Shown: positions 34,726 through 43,873, counted from the first letter of the stretch. The stretch: 64,000 nt of DNA from Pseudomonadota bacterium (GCA_963204745.1 CAUJHF010000025.1:47921-111920); one strand, 5' to 3'. A program made the numbers and translations. The notes: generated by a model from the letters alone, not told the origin.

Positions 34726-35892
34726 TTAGGCCACTCCGGGGCCGCTGTCGTCCCGGATGCCGATCAGCTGACGTGCCTGCATCGCCGTTGCGAGCACCGC
34801 GGGCAGATCACTGCCCAATACCGTGAAGTGGCCCATTTTGCGGCCTGGCCGGGCTTCGCTCTTGCCGTAGAGATGGAGACTGAGTTCCGGAATCGCGAGC
34901 AGTGCAGGCCAGTCAGGCTCGCGCGCTTCGCCGGAATCGAACCACAGGTCGCCGAGCAGATTGACCATCACGGCAACGCTGCTGGCCGAGGGCTCGCCGA
35001 GCGGCAAACCGCAGAGTGCCCGCACCTGCTGCGCGTACTGGCTCGTCTGACAGGCATCCAGTGTGTAGTGGCCGCTGTTGTGCGGGCGGGGCGCCATCTC
35101 GTTGACGCAGAGTTTGCCGTGGCTGATGAAGAACTCCACAGCCAGGGTGCCGACATAGTCCAGCGCTGTTGCGATCTGCAGCGCACACTGCCGGGCGTTT
35201 TCGGCCAGTGCGGCAGGAATGCGCGCCGGTACGATCGAGACATCAAGGATGCCGTGGCGGTGGCTGTTCTCCGCGACCGGGAAGCATTCGGTCTGCCCGT
35301 CCTTGCCGCGCGCGAGCACGACTGATACTTCGGTGTCGAGCGGCAGCAAGGCCTCCAGCACGCAGGTCTTGTCGGTGTTTCGGTGGAAGGCAGCGAGCGC
35401 TTCATCGCGCGTGTTGACGCGCGACTGGCCCTTGCCGTCATAGCCAAAACGCGCGACCTTGAGGATGCCCGGAAACAGCGTGCTGTCAGCGGCCTCTATG
35501 TCGGCTGCGCCGTGAATCGCGGCCCAGGGTCCCTGTGGCAGGCCATGTCGGCGCAGGAAGTCCTTTTCGGCAATGCGGTCCTGACAGACCGCGACGGCCG
35601 CAGCGGCAGGCGCAACATAAACGGTACGCGCCAGGTATTCCAGGCTGGGTGCCGGCACGTTCTCGAATTCGGTCGTTATCGCCGCACAGTGCGCGGCCAG
35701 CGCGTCCAGCGCAGGCCGATCGTCATAGGCAGCAGCCAGATGGCGGTCGGCAATGTGTCCGGCCGGGCTGTCCGGATCCGGATCGAGCACCCACACCCGA
35801 TAGCCCAGTTTCCGGGCTGCCTGCACGAAGAAACGGCCGAGCTGGCCGCCGCCCAGTAGACCCAGATTGGCAGGCGGGAGAATCGCCGTCAT
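34726..35892 (-). CDS. purK: N5-carboxyaminoimidazole ribonucleotide synthase
   Basis: 388-residue ATP-grasp enzyme that converts AIR, bicarbonate and ATP to N5-CAIR in purine synthesis. The N-terminal GLLGGGQLGRF and DPDPDSPAGH motifs precede the ATP-grasp core (FPGILKVARFGYDGKGQ, ECFPVAENSHRHGIL). The ligand-binding region EFFISHGKLCVNEMAPRPHNSGHYT is typical of PurK. Its ATG directly follows the purE stop (TGAATG), so the two are translationally coupled. Confidence 0.96.
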   Translation of the reverse strand: MTAILPPANLGLLGGGQLGRFFVQAARKLGYRVWVLDPDPDSPAGHIADRHLAAAYDDRPALDALAAHCAAITTEFENVPAPSLEYLARTVYVAPAAAAVAVCQDRIAEKDFLRRHGLPQGPWAAIHGAADIEAADSTLFPGILKVARFGYDGKGQSRVNTRDEALAAFHRNTDKTCVLEALLPLDTEVSVVLARGKDGQTECFPVAENSHRHGILDVSIVPARIPAALAENARQCALQIATALDYVGTLAVEFFISHGKLCVNEMAPRPHNSGHYTLDACQTSQYAQQVRALCGLPLGEPSASSVAVMVNLLGDLWFDSGEAREPDWPALLAIPELSLHLYGKSEARPGRKMGHFTVLGSDLPAVLATAMQARQLIGIRDDSGPGVA

Positions 35893-36414
35893 TCAGTCGT
35901 GAAGCTTCATGGCCATCACCGTTCTGGCCTGTCGCTGGCGAAAAGCCGCGAGCTTCTTCGCCAGCACGGGGTCATCGCCGGCGAGCACGGCGACGGCAAA
36001 CAGTGCGGCGTTGGCAGCGCCCGCTTCACCGATAGCGAAGGTTGCAACGGGTATGCCTTTGGGCATCTGCACGATAGAAAGCAGCGAGTCCTGACCGGAC
36101 AGTGCCTTTGACAGGACGGGAACACCCAGTACCGGCAGCGTGGTCTTGGCGGCAATCATGCCGGGCAGATGAGCGGCACCGCCAGCACCGGCAATGATCA
36201 GCTTGAGGCCACGGCCGAGTGCAGCGGTGGCGTACTCGAACATGAGGTCCGGGGTGCGATGCGCCGAGACCACGCGTTTCTCGCAGGGCACGCCGAATTT
36301 CTGCAGGATCTCGACCGCTGCCTTCAGTGTGGGCCAGTCCGAGTCCGAGCCCATCACGACGCCGACCAGTGGTCGGCGGGTTGATGCGGATCTGCTTTTC
36401 GCTTTGCTTGCCAT
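35893..36414 (-). CDS. purE: N5-carboxyaminoimidazole ribonucleotide mutase
   Basis: 173 residues from the ATG at 36414. Class I PurE, which moves the carboxyl from N5-CAIR to form CAIR. The motifs [46 protein letters not shown] and [33 protein letters not shown] are all present, with the active-site Ser and His. The basic N-terminal extension ([11 protein letters not shown]) is not part of the conserved fold. No PurR-type operator was recognised upstream. It is divergent from the OmpA-like lipoprotein gene across 192 bases. Confidence 0.97.
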   Translation of the reverse strand: MASKAKSRSASTRRPLVGVVMGSDSDWPTLKAAVEILQKFGVPCEKRVVSAHRTPDLMFEYATAALGRGLKLIIAGAGGAAHLPGMIAAKTTLPVLGVPVLSKALSGQDSLLSIVQMPKGIPVATFAIGEAGAANAALFAVAVLAGDDPVLAKKLAAFRQRQARTVMAMKLHD

Positions 36415-36606
36415 CGTTACTCCACCCGTGGTCCGGGGATTGCTGATTCTACAGAAGGCGCCGCCGGTCACGCAGCAAGGCATGCTGTGCCGGGGTAAAC
36501 GCGCAGGCAGCGTGGCTGTTCATACGTGGTTAAACTCCGGACAGCAAGTCTTGCACAGCTTCAGCCACTACCATCGGCCCGGGAATTTTCAGGAGTTCAC
36601 AAGAGT

Positions 36607-37290
36607 ATGCATGCACACGGAACAATCAGACTGACCACACTGGTGCTCGGTATCGGTCTGGCGCTTGCCGGCTGCCAGTCCGTCGATCCCTATACCGGTG
36701 AGCAGAAGACCAGCAATACCACCAAGGGTGCGGCCATCGGCGCAGGTGTCGGCGCGGCCATTGGCCTGATTACCGGCGACAGCTCATCCGAACGCAAGAG
36801 ACGCGCCCTGATTCTCGCCGGAGCCGGAGGCCTCGCGGGCGGTGCAGTCGGCAATTACATGGATCGCCAGGAAGCGAGGCTGCGTGAGCAGCTGCAGGGG
36901 ACAGGCGTGAGCGTGACCCGCAACGGTGACAACATCATCCTGAACATGCCCGGCAACGTGACTTTCATGACCAACAGTGCGGACATCAACGCCTCGTTCT
37001 ACCAGGTGCTGAACTCGGTTGCACTGGTGCTGAAGGAGTTCGACAAGACCGTGGTGGATATCGCGGGTCATGCAGACAGCACGGGTCCGGAGGACAAAAA
37101 CCTCGATCTGTCACAGCGGCGTGCCGGCAGCGTCAGCAGCTATCTTGCCGCCCAGGGCATCAATGCCCAGCGGTTGATTGCAGTTGGTTATGGTGAAACC
37201 CGACCGGTTGCCAGCAACGATACGAAGGAGGGTCGCGCACAGAATCGTCGCGTGGAAATCACCCTGTTGCCGGTGACGCAGACGCAGTAA
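36607..37290 (+). CDS. OmpA-family lipoprotein (YiaD-like)
   Basis: 227 residues from the ATG at 36607. The lipoprotein signal ends LALAGC (Cys23). A glycine-zipper segment (GAAIGAGVGAAIGLITG, AGAGGLAGGAVGNYMD) could insert in or oligomerise at the membrane. A C-terminal OmpA peptidoglycan-binding domain follows (FMTNSADINASFYQVLNSVAL, VDIAGHADSTGPEDKNLDLSQRRAGSVSSYL, GYGETRPVASNDTKEGRAQNRRVEI). It tethers the outer membrane to the cell wall. The gene is convergent with rpoH; the 15-base gap and the rpoH 3' end could form a 7-bp hairpin (37291-37318) without a T-tract. Confidence 0.92.
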   Translation: MHAHGTIRLTTLVLGIGLALAGCQSVDPYTGEQKTSNTTKGAAIGAGVGAAIGLITGDSSSERKRRALILAGAGGLAGGAVGNYMDRQEARLREQLQGTGVSVTRNGDNIILNMPGNVTFMTNSADINASFYQVLNSVALVLKEFDKTVVDIAGHADSTGPEDKNLDLSQRRAGSVSSYLAAQGINAQRLIAVGYGETRPVASNDTKEGRAQNRRVEITLLPVTQTQ

Positions 37291-37305
37291 CGCCGCCGGT
37301 ATCGC

Positions 37306-38169
37306 TCAGACGGCGGTGCGCAGGCTGCGTATCGCCGCCTGTTCGATCTGCCGGACGCGTTCGGCGGAGATGCCGTAACGGGCCGCCAGCGTCTGCAGTG
37401 TGGCCTTCTTTTCACTGAGCCAGCGCGCTTCGAGGATTTCCCGGCTGCGGGTGTCCAGACCGTCCAGTGCATCATGCAGACGGTCGGCGCCCTGTTCGCG
37501 CCAGTCATCGTTTTCCAGCGCCTGGGCCGGATCGCCCGACTCGCTCGCCATATAGAGTGCGGGTGCGTACGCGGTTTCATCGTCGGTCTCCGGCCCCGGA
37601 TCGAAGCTCACATCCTGACCGGAAAGACGCTCTTCCATTTCACCAACCTCGCGGGCGGTGACACCCAGGTCCCTGGCGATGACTTCACGTTCCGGGGCTG
37701 ACAGCCAGCCCAGATGTTTCTTTGCCCGGCGCAGGTTGAAGAACAGTTTGCGCTGCGCCTTGGTCGTCGCGATTTTGACGAGACGCCAGTTGCGAAGGAC
37801 GTATTCGTGGATCTCTGCACGGATCCAGTGCACCGCGAAGGAGACGAGCCGCACACCCATCTCCGGGTCAAAGCGCTTCACGGCCTTCATGAGGCCGATA
37901 TTGCCTTCCTGGATCAGGTCGCCGAGCGGCAGGCCGTAACCGGTATAGCCACGCGCGATGTGGACGACAAAACGGAGCTGGGAAAGTACCAGCTGGCGTG
38001 CCGCATCCAGATCATCGTCATCGCGAAACCGCCGGGCGAGTGCAAGTTCCTCGGCCTGGCTGAGGACCGGCACTTGTACAACCTTGCTGATATAGGCGTC
38101 GAGACTGCCCAGAGGCCCCGCAAAAGCGAGATCCTTGTGTCCGCTGACCAGCATTGTTGAAGTACTCAT
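37306..38169 (-). CDS. rpoH: Heat-shock sigma factor RpoH (sigma-32)
   Basis: 287 residues. Region 2 reads [48 protein letters not shown] sequence with [15 protein letters not shown], followed by the sigma-32-specific RpoH box [10 protein letters not shown]. Region 4.2 is [27 protein letters not shown]. It directs polymerase to heat-shock promoters. The start ATG has a strong AGGAGGT six bases upstream. A perfect CIRCE operator and an overlapping sigma-E-like promoter lie in the 5' region, an unusual regulatory arrangement. It follows ftsX on the same strand with a 115-base gap, the classic ftsYEX-rpoH order. Confidence 0.98.
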   Translation of the reverse strand: MSTSTMLVSGHKDLAFAGPLGSLDAYISKVVQVPVLSQAEELALARRFRDDDDLDAARQLVLSQLRFVVHIARGYTGYGLPLGDLIQEGNIGLMKAVKRFDPEMGVRLVSFAVHWIRAEIHEYVLRNWRLVKIATTKAQRKLFFNLRRAKKHLGWLSAPEREVIARDLGVTAREVGEMEERLSGQDVSFDPGPETDDETAYAPALYMASESGDPAQALENDDWREQGADRLHDALDGLDTRSREILEARWLSEKKATLQTLAARYGISAERVRQIEQAAIRSLRTAV

Positions 38170-38193
38170 GCATAAACCTCCTCTGGAATGATC

Positions 38194-38220
38194 TTAGCAC
38201 TCGTCAGCTTAGAGTGCTAA
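38194..38220. promoter_or_regulatory. CIRCE operator (HrcA binding site) upstream of rpoH
   Basis: TTAGCACTC at 38194-38202, nine bases, and GAGTGCTAA at 38212-38220: an exact match to the CIRCE consensus TTAGCACTC-N9-GAGTGCTAA. CIRCE is bound by the repressor HrcA, usually in front of groESL or dnaK operons. It lies 25 to 51 bases upstream of the rpoH ATG and covers the predicted -10 and transcription start of the sigma-E-like promoter. No hrcA gene is in this window. Confidence 0.95.
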
Positions 38221-38236
38221 AACACGGCGGAGTTCC
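38209..38236 (-). promoter_or_regulatory. Sigma-E-like promoter of rpoH, overlapping CIRCE
   Basis: On the minus strand, GGAACTC (38236-38230), a 16-base spacer, then TCTAA (38213-38209). The E. coli sigma-E promoter, including rpoH P3, is close to GGAACTT-N16-TCTGA, so both hexamer identity and spacing fit. The predicted start would be near 38203, giving a leader of about 35 bases. The -10 lies inside CIRCE, so HrcA would block it sterically (inference). Confidence 0.65.
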
Positions 38237-38284
38237 CGGTTATGCGGTCTGAAAGCCTTTATAAACAAAGATGTAGCTGGTGCC

Positions 38285-39205
38285 TCAGTTCTTCGGGCGC
38301 AGCCCCGACAGGTGCCGGGTCACGGCCAGCCAGGCACCGCTCCAGCCCGCCAGAAGCCCTCCGCCGAGCACCGCGCTGAGGGTTGTGAGGTCGAGTCCTT
38401 CCAGTGCCAGCCTGCTGCCGTACAGGCGCGCGAGGTTCTCGACCGGGCCGCCGAGCAGCCACAGGCTGATGGCCAGGATCAGTAGCGCAACCAGGCCGCC
38501 GAACAGGCCATACCAGAGCCCCAGATACAGAAAGGGACGACGTACGAAAGTGTCGGTGGCGCCCAGCAGTTTGGCGACCTCGATTTCCTCGGTCCGGGTC
38601 TGTATGTCGAGCCGGATCGTATTGCCGACGATGATGAGCACCGCGCCACCCAGCAGTACGGCAGCGATCCAGCCCAGCCGCGCGAGGAAATCGAGCCCGG
38701 CGTTGAGTCTCTGCACCCATTGCAGGTCCAGCTTTACCAGGTCTACGTCGGGCGTTTTCTGCAGCCCTGTGCTGAGCTTGCCAAGTTGCTCGCTGTCCAT
38801 ATCCCCTGCCGGGCGTACCACCAGCGTGTGCGGCAAGGGATTGCTTTCCAGGGCTGCAAGCGCGTTGGCGAAGACCGGGTCCTCGCCGAGTTCCGCAACC
38901 GCCGCATCGGCCGTGACCAGTTGCACGGAATCGATGCCGTCCCGTTTGCGCAGTTCGCGGGCCAGCGCTTCAGCCCGCGCCAGGGGCGTTGCTGGCTGCA
39001 AGTAGACGGAGAAGTCGCGCACATCCGTCCAGTTTCCGGCCGCGGATTTACCCGTCTGCACGAGGACGTTCAGTGCGGCCGGCAGGGCGAGGGCGATACC
39101 GATCACCGATACGGTCAGAAAGGTACCAAGCGGATTCCGGCTCACGGCGCCGAGTGCGCCCAGCAGGTTTTGCGCATGTCGCGCCAGCCAGATACCCGTA
39201 CTCAC
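38285..39205 (-). CDS. ftsX: Cell division protein FtsX
   Basis: 306 residues with an ABC-transporter-like permease fold. One N-terminal helix (NPLGTFLTVSVIGIALALPAALNVLV) precedes a large periplasmic loop (about 50-170, FSVYLQPATPLARAEALAREL). The C-terminal half has three helices (WIAAVLLGGAVLIIVGNTIRLDI, LYLGLWYGLFGGLVALLILAISL, then LSAVLGGGLLAGWSGAWLAV). FtsX with FtsE controls septal peptidoglycan hydrolases. It overlaps ftsE by four bases. Confidence 0.95.
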   Translation of the reverse strand: MSTGIWLARHAQNLLGALGAVSRNPLGTFLTVSVIGIALALPAALNVLVQTGKSAAGNWTDVRDFSVYLQPATPLARAEALARELRKRDGIDSVQLVTADAAVAELGEDPVFANALAALESNPLPHTLVVRPAGDMDSEQLGKLSTGLQKTPDVDLVKLDLQWVQRLNAGLDFLARLGWIAAVLLGGAVLIIVGNTIRLDIQTRTEEIEVAKLLGATDTFVRRPFLYLGLWYGLFGGLVALLILAISLWLLGGPVENLARLYGSRLALEGLDLTTLSAVLGGGLLAGWSGAWLAVTRHLSGLRPKN

Positions 39206-39891
39206 GTGGCCGCTCCGGCGGGCCGGTCGACGGTTTCACCGCTGCTGACATGGCCGCCGCTCAGCACGATGCGCCGGCTGCCGAAACGCTCGACCAGTGG
39301 CAGGTCGTGGCTGGCGATGACCATCGTCACCCCGACCTCGTTCAGCCGCCGGAACAGGGTCATGATTTCCAGCGACAGCTCCGGGTCGAGATTGCCGGTG
39401 GGCTCGTCGGCAATCAGTACTGCGGGGCGGCTCACGACCGCGCGTGCAATGCTGAGCCGCTGCTGCTCGCCGGCAGACAGCGCCCGCGGCGGGTATTTCT
39501 CGCGGTCCAGCAGACCAACCTGGTCGAGTGCAGCCCGGACGCGCCGGCCGATTTCGCGCTGGCCGGTGCCGCTGATGATGAGCGGCAGGGCCACGTTCTC
39601 GTAGGCGCTGCGATCGTTCAGCAGCCGGTTGTCCTGGAACACCATGCCGATCTGCTGCCGATAGGCGGGAATTTCGCGATAGCTCAGCTTGCTGAGCTGC
39701 CTGCCGCCGACGATGACCTGGCCGCGGGTCGGGCGCTCGATCAGCGCAACCAGCTTCAATACCGTGCTCTTGCCGGCACCGGAGCGGCCGGTCAGAAAGG
39801 CGAGTTCGCCGGCTGCGACCTCGATGGAGACGCTGGACAGCGCCTCGCGCCCGCCATCGTAGCGCTTGCTGACGTTTTCGAACCGGATCAT
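39202..39891 (-). CDS. ftsE: Cell division ATP-binding protein FtsE
   Basis: 229-residue ABC ATPase with Walker A (LTGRSGAGKSTVLKL), Q-loop region (GMVFQDNRLL), signature (LSAGEQQRLSIARAV), Walker B (VLIADEPTGNLD) and H-loop (TMVIASHDLPL). The partner membrane protein is FtsX, encoded with a four-base overlap; it also overlaps ftsY by four bases, so all three are translationally coupled. It powers septal cell-wall hydrolase activation. Confidence 0.97.
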   Translation of the reverse strand: MIRFENVSKRYDGGREALSSVSIEVAAGELAFLTGRSGAGKSTVLKLVALIERPTRGQVIVGGRQLSKLSYREIPAYRQQIGMVFQDNRLLNDRSAYENVALPLIISGTGQREIGRRVRAALDQVGLLDREKYPPRALSAGEQQRLSIARAVVSRPAVLIADEPTGNLDPELSLEIMTLFRRLNEVGVTMVIASHDLPLVERFGSRRIVLSGGHVSSGETVDRPAGAAT

Positions 39892-40883
39892 CGGCTTTCC
39901 GCCGACTGGGCCGCCGATCCGACCAGCGCAGCGGCGAACTCGCCGGCATTGAATACATCCATGTCGGCGGCCTGTTCGCCGACGCCGATGAAGCGCACCG
40001 GCACGTCCAGCTGTTCGGCCAGTGCGATCAGCACGCCACCCTTGCCGCCGGCATCCAGCTTGGTCATGGTGATGCCGGTGAGGCCGATCGCGGCGTGAAA
40101 CTGCAGCGCCTGTGCGACCGCGTTCTGGCCGAGACTCGCGTCAAGCACGATCATGATTTCGTGCGGGGCTGTCGGGTCGAGCCGCCGTGCGATGCGGACG
40201 ACCTTCTGCAATTCCTGCATCAGATGAGCCTTGTTCTGCAGTCTGCCGGCCGTGTCGGCCAGCAGCACATCGATACCGCGTGCGCGTGCCGCTTCAAAGG
40301 CATCGTAGATGACGGCCGCCGGGTCCGCACCGGTCTGCTGCGTGATCACCGGTACGTCATTGCGTTCGCCCCAGACCTGCAGCTGTTCGATCGCCGCCGC
40401 GCGGTAGGTGTCGCCGGCAGCCAGCATGACTTTCAGACCCTGTTCGCGCAGGCGTCGCGCGAGCTTGCCGATGGTGGTGGTCTTGCCTGAGCCGTTCACG
40501 CCCACCATCAGGATCAGGAAGGGGCGGGGTGCGTCCGGAATCACCAGCGGCCGGGCGCGTGGTTCGAGGATTTCGCGGATCGATTCGCGGAGGATCGCGC
40601 GCGCGTCCTCGACCGAGGCGATGCTGCGACCGCTGGCTTTTTTGCGGATACGACGGATGATGTCCTCCGCCGCATCTACGCCCACATCGGCGGCAAGCAG
40701 ACTGGTCTCCAGTTCTTCGATCATCGCGTCGTCGAGCTTGCGGCCGACGAGCCAGTCCAGGGCACCACCGAGCTTGCTGCCAGTGCTTTGGGCGGGAGAA
40801 TCCTTGCCGATATTGAGGCGATCCTTGAGGCGGGCGAAAAAACCCGGACGGGACGTGGTCCCGGAAGTGCTGTCAGATGGCAT
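39888..40883 (-). CDS. ftsY: Signal recognition particle receptor FtsY
   Basis: 331 residues. A short basic N-terminal region (GFFARLKDRLNIG) replaces the long acidic A domain of E. coli FtsY. The four-helix N domain (LDDAMIEELETSLLAADVGV) precedes the SRP-type GTPase G domain: GVNGSGKTTTIGKLA (G1), AAGDTYRAAAIEQL, LLADTAGRLQNKAHLMQEL (G3), TKLDAGGKGG (G4) and a closing FIGVGE. It docks SRP-ribosome complexes at the inner membrane. It is divergent from rsmD across 130 bases, which include a CGGCGG/CCGCCG hairpin at 40943-40960. Confidence 0.97.
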   Translation of the reverse strand: MPSDSTSGTTSRPGFFARLKDRLNIGKDSPAQSTGSKLGGALDWLVGRKLDDAMIEELETSLLAADVGVDAAEDIIRRIRKKASGRSIASVEDARAILRESIREILEPRARPLVIPDAPRPFLILMVGVNGSGKTTTIGKLARRLREQGLKVMLAAGDTYRAAAIEQLQVWGERNDVPVITQQTGADPAAVIYDAFEAARARGIDVLLADTAGRLQNKAHLMQELQKVVRIARRLDPTAPHEIMIVLDASLGQNAVAQALQFHAAIGLTGITMTKLDAGGKGGVLIALAEQLDVPVRFIGVGEQAADMDVFNAGEFAAALVGSAAQSAESR

Positions 40884-41013
40884 GCCGGCATGTTAATGAT
40901 TCCCGGTGACCAGGAAAACTGCAGTTATCGCTGCGGGCAGATCGGCGGTGTAATCCGCCGGCGGTGACCGGTGCCGTCGACGGTCGGGCTACAGGCAAGA
41001 GAGCAGGCGCGAT

Positions 41014-41598
41014 ATGCAGAAGCGGCCAACGGGCAAGGCGCCCGGCAACGTACGGATCATCGCCGGCGAGTGGCGGGGCCGGCGCATCGACATAGCGGCG
41101 GGCGCGGATATCCGGCCGACGCCGGATCGCGTACGGGAAACGCTGTACAACTGGCTGGCGCCAGTCCTGCCCGGGATGCACTGCCTTGATCTCTATGCCG
41201 GCACAGGCGTGCTTGGTCTCGAAGCCCTGTCGCGCGGTGCGGCCGGGAGCTGGTTCGTCGAGCAGGACGTGGCAGCTGCCAGGGCGCTGGAGGCCACGCT
41301 GATCCGCTTTGGCGGCCATGGTTACGACAAGGGCCGTGTGATTCGTGCTGATGCCCGCCGCTGGCTTGCCGGGCCCGTGCCACGCCGATTCGATCTGGTA
41401 TTCCTTGATCCGCCCTACGCAGGGGACGAGCTTGGCAACTTGTGTACACTCCTCGCGCGTGGCTGGCTTGCCCCGCAGGCGTGGGTCTATCTTGAGGCGA
41501 GTCGCAAGAACGCACTGCCGGAGCTGCCCGAAGGCTGGCAAGTGCACCGGGAGCGCGAAGCCGGCGAGGTGCGTTATGCCCTGGCCAGGCTCGTCTAG
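41014..41598 (+). CDS. rsmD: 16S rRNA (guanine-966-N2)-methyltransferase
   Basis: 194 residues. It methylates G966 of 16S rRNA during 30S assembly. An RNA-interacting N-terminus (VRIIAGEWRGRRI, IRPTPDRVRETLYNWL) precedes SAM motif I (CLDLYAGTGVLGLEALSRGA) and the amino-methyltransferase catalytic motif DPPY (FDLVFLDPPYAGDEL). The gene lies head to head with ftsY and 36 bases upstream of coaD, the usual rsmD-coaD linkage. Confidence 0.96.
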   Translation: MQKRPTGKAPGNVRIIAGEWRGRRIDIAAGADIRPTPDRVRETLYNWLAPVLPGMHCLDLYAGTGVLGLEALSRGAAGSWFVEQDVAAARALEATLIRFGGHGYDKGRVIRADARRWLAGPVPRRFDLVFLDPPYAGDELGNLCTLLARGWLAPQAWVYLEASRKNALPELPEGWQVHREREAGEVRYALARLV

Positions 41599-41634
41599 CG
41601 GCCCGGCTCGTGCAGATCAGAGGAGCACAGAACG

Positions 41635-42129
41635 ATGTCAGTCGGCGCGATGTATCCCGGAACCTTCGATCCGGTGACCAACGGGCACCTCAACCTGGTG
41701 CGCCGGGCCGCGAAGCTGTTCGATCGTGTGGTGGTTGCCGTTGCGGCAAGCCCGAACAAGACACCGATGTTTTCGCTTGATGAGCGGATTGGCATGGCGC
41801 GCGCCGCGCTTGCCGATGCGCCGAATATCACCGTCGACGGCTATACCGGCCTGACCGTCGACTATGTGCGGCAGCATGGTCTGCGCGTGATCATCCGCGG
41901 GCTGCGTGCCGTATCCGATTTCGAGTTCGAGTTTCAGCTGGCAACCATGAACCGTCACTTGCAGCCTGAGATCGAAAGCGTCTTTCTGACGCCGGCGGAG
42001 GAATACACCTTCGTCTCTTCAACTTTCGTGCGCGAGATCGGCATCCTCGGCGGTGACATTGCCGCCTTCGTGCCGGAGGTCGTGGCCGCAGCACTCGCGC
42101 GCAAGCGGGCCGAGTTGGCGCGGCAATGA
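41635..42129 (+). CDS. coaD: Phosphopantetheine adenylyltransferase
   Basis: 164-residue nucleotidyltransferase of the penultimate step of coenzyme A synthesis. The adenylate-binding motif is GTFDPVTNGHLNLV (the T/HxGH signature), with GLTVDYVRQHGLRVIIRGLRAVSDFEFEFQLATMNRHL in the middle and the second nucleotide motif FVSSTFVREI. GAGGAG at 41617-41622 is the likely ribosome-binding site. Its stop overlaps the ggt start (ATGA). Together with coaBC at 46 kb, two CoA-pathway genes lie in this window. Confidence 0.97.
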   Translation: MSVGAMYPGTFDPVTNGHLNLVRRAAKLFDRVVVAVAASPNKTPMFSLDERIGMARAALADAPNITVDGYTGLTVDYVRQHGLRVIIRGLRAVSDFEFEFQLATMNRHLQPEIESVFLTPAEEYTFVSSTFVREIGILGGDIAAFVPEVVAAALARKRAELARQ

Positions 42130-43859
42130 GCAACGTCCTGAAAGGCACAATCGCCCGATACGGCATACGGCCAGACACACGATCTGTGCTGCTCAGGGCG
42201 TTCGCGCTGCTGGTCTGCGTTTCGATCTGGATACTGCCCGCCGGCGCGCAGCCAGCGCCGGCGAAATCTGCAGTAGCCACAGCACATCCGCTGGCGACAA
42301 GGGCCGGTGAGGAGATCCTCGCCGCGGGCGGCAATGCCTTCGATGCCGCGGTAGCGATCAGCGCAGCGCTCGCTGTGGTCGAGCCCTATGCTTCGGGCCT
42401 TGGCGGCGGCGGATTCTGGCTGCTGCATGAGGCGGATTCCGGTCGTCAGATCGTCGTCGACGGGCGCGAGGTTGCACCGGCGGCGGCCACTCGCGACATG
42501 TATCTCGACGCGCGGGGCAATCCGCGCCCCGGCATTACGATGGATGGTCCGTTGGCGGCAGGGATTCCCGGCGAGCCGGCGGCGCTCGTTCATCTCGCCA
42601 AACGCTACGGCCGCCTGCCGCTCGCCACCAGTCTTGCCCCGGCGATCCGCTACGCGGACGAGGGTATCGAAATTTCCCGCGGTATCGGCATGGGCCTCAA
42701 GTTCCGGGCCGAAGCAGCGCGCAAGTCACCGGCGTTTGCTGCCTTGTATCTGCCCGGCGGCGAGCCGCGCCAGGCCGGGGCTACGGTACGTTTCCGTGAT
42801 CTGGCCCGTACGCTGCAACGACTCGCGGCAGATGGCCACGACGGCTTTTATCGTGGCGATGTGGCGCGACGCCTGGTCGCCGGCGTGCAGGCTGCCGGCG
42901 GTATCTGGACGCGCGATGATCTGGCCGCCTACAAGGTCATCGAGCGTGAGCCGATCCGCGTTCAGTATCGGGGCGCGACTCTGGTGATGGTGCCGCCGCC
43001 ATCCTCCGGTGGTGTGGTGCTCGGCGATACGCTGAATATCCTGCGCGCTTACGATCTGGCCAGCCTGCCGTCGGTCGAGCGCAAGCACCTGACGATCGAG
43101 GCCCTGCGCCGCGCCTATCGTGATCGCGCCATGTATCTGGGTGATCCGGCTTTCGTTTCGATGCCGATCGAGCGTCTGCTAAGCCCATGGTATGCAGACG
43201 GTCAACGCACCTCCATCAGGCTGGATCGCGCCACGCCGAGCGACAACTTGCCCGGCATTGCGCCTGATACCGGTGGCGGCACGAATACCACGCATTTCTC
43301 GGTACTCGACAAGGCGGGCAATCGCGTGGCCGGAACGCTCAGCATCAACACCTGGTTCGGTGCGGCGTTTATCCCGCCCGGCACCGGCGTGATCCTGAAC
43401 AACGAGATGGATGATTTCTCGATCAAGACCGGCACGCCGAACGGCTTCGAGCTGCTCGGAACCGCAGCCAATGCCATCGCCCCCGGCAAGCGCATGCTGT
43501 CGAGCATGTCGCCGACCTTTATCGAGTCGCCACGTGGCGTCGCGATACTCGGTACACCGGGCGGCAGTCGCATCATCAGCATGGTGCTGCTCTCGGCCAT
43601 GGCATGGATGGACGGTGTCGATGCGGAACAGATGGCCAGTCTGAAGCGCTATCACCACCAGTACTACCCGGATGTGGTGGCCTACGAGGAAGGGGCGTTC
43701 ACGGCTGACGAAAAGGCCGGGCTCGAAGCGCGGGGTCACAAGCTTGAGCTCAGCCAGCGCAGCTTTGGCAACATGCAGGTGGTCACCTGGGATCGTGAGA
43801 CCGGCCGTGTCGACGCCGCTTCTGATCCGCGTGGCGGCGGTGAAGTGACCGTCTATTGA
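42126..43859 (+). CDS. ggt: Gamma-glutamyltransferase (periplasmic)
   Basis: 577 residues. It is an N-terminal nucleophile hydrolase that cleaves gamma-glutamyl bonds such as in glutathione. A signal sequence (LLRAFALLVCVSIWILPAGAQ) precedes the large subunit (AGEEILAAGGNAFDAAVAISAALAVVEPYASGLGGGGFW). Autoprocessing should occur before Thr388 (NTTHFSVLDKAGNRV), the catalytic nucleophile. The small subunit has the MLSSMSPTF and GTPGGSRI motifs. It overlaps coaD by four bases, an unusual partner. A 14-bp palindrome follows its stop. Confidence 0.94.
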   Translation: MSNVLKGTIARYGIRPDTRSVLLRAFALLVCVSIWILPAGAQPAPAKSAVATAHPLATRAGEEILAAGGNAFDAAVAISAALAVVEPYASGLGGGGFWLLHEADSGRQIVVDGREVAPAAATRDMYLDARGNPRPGITMDGPLAAGIPGEPAALVHLAKRYGRLPLATSLAPAIRYADEGIEISRGIGMGLKFRAEAARKSPAFAALYLPGGEPRQAGATVRFRDLARTLQRLAADGHDGFYRGDVARRLVAGVQAAGGIWTRDDLAAYKVIEREPIRVQYRGATLVMVPPPSSGGVVLGDTLNILRAYDLASLPSVERKHLTIEALRRAYRDRAMYLGDPAFVSMPIERLLSPWYADGQRTSIRLDRATPSDNLPGIAPDTGGGTNTTHFSVLDKAGNRVAGTLSINTWFGAAFIPPGTGVILNNEMDDFSIKTGTPNGFELLGTAANAIAPGKRMLSSMSPTFIESPRGVAILGTPGGSRIISMVLLSAMAWMDGVDAEQMASLKRYHHQYYPDVVAYEEGAFTADEKAGLEARGHKLELSQRSFGNMQVVTWDRETGRVDAASDPRGGGEVTVY

Positions 43860-43873
43860 GAAGCGCGCGCTTC
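43860..43873. terminator. Palindrome between convergent ggt and mutM
   Basis: GAAGCGCGCGCTTC is a perfect 14-bp palindrome directly after the ggt stop and touching the mutM stop. It could form a bidirectional hairpin, but there is no T-tract and no loop, so function as a terminator is doubtful. Confidence 0.3.

Noticed and set aside
37291..37318. Hairpin between the OmpA-like gene and rpoH as a terminator
   Set aside because: A 7-bp stem with a GU pair, 14-base loop and no T-tract; too weak to list as a feature.
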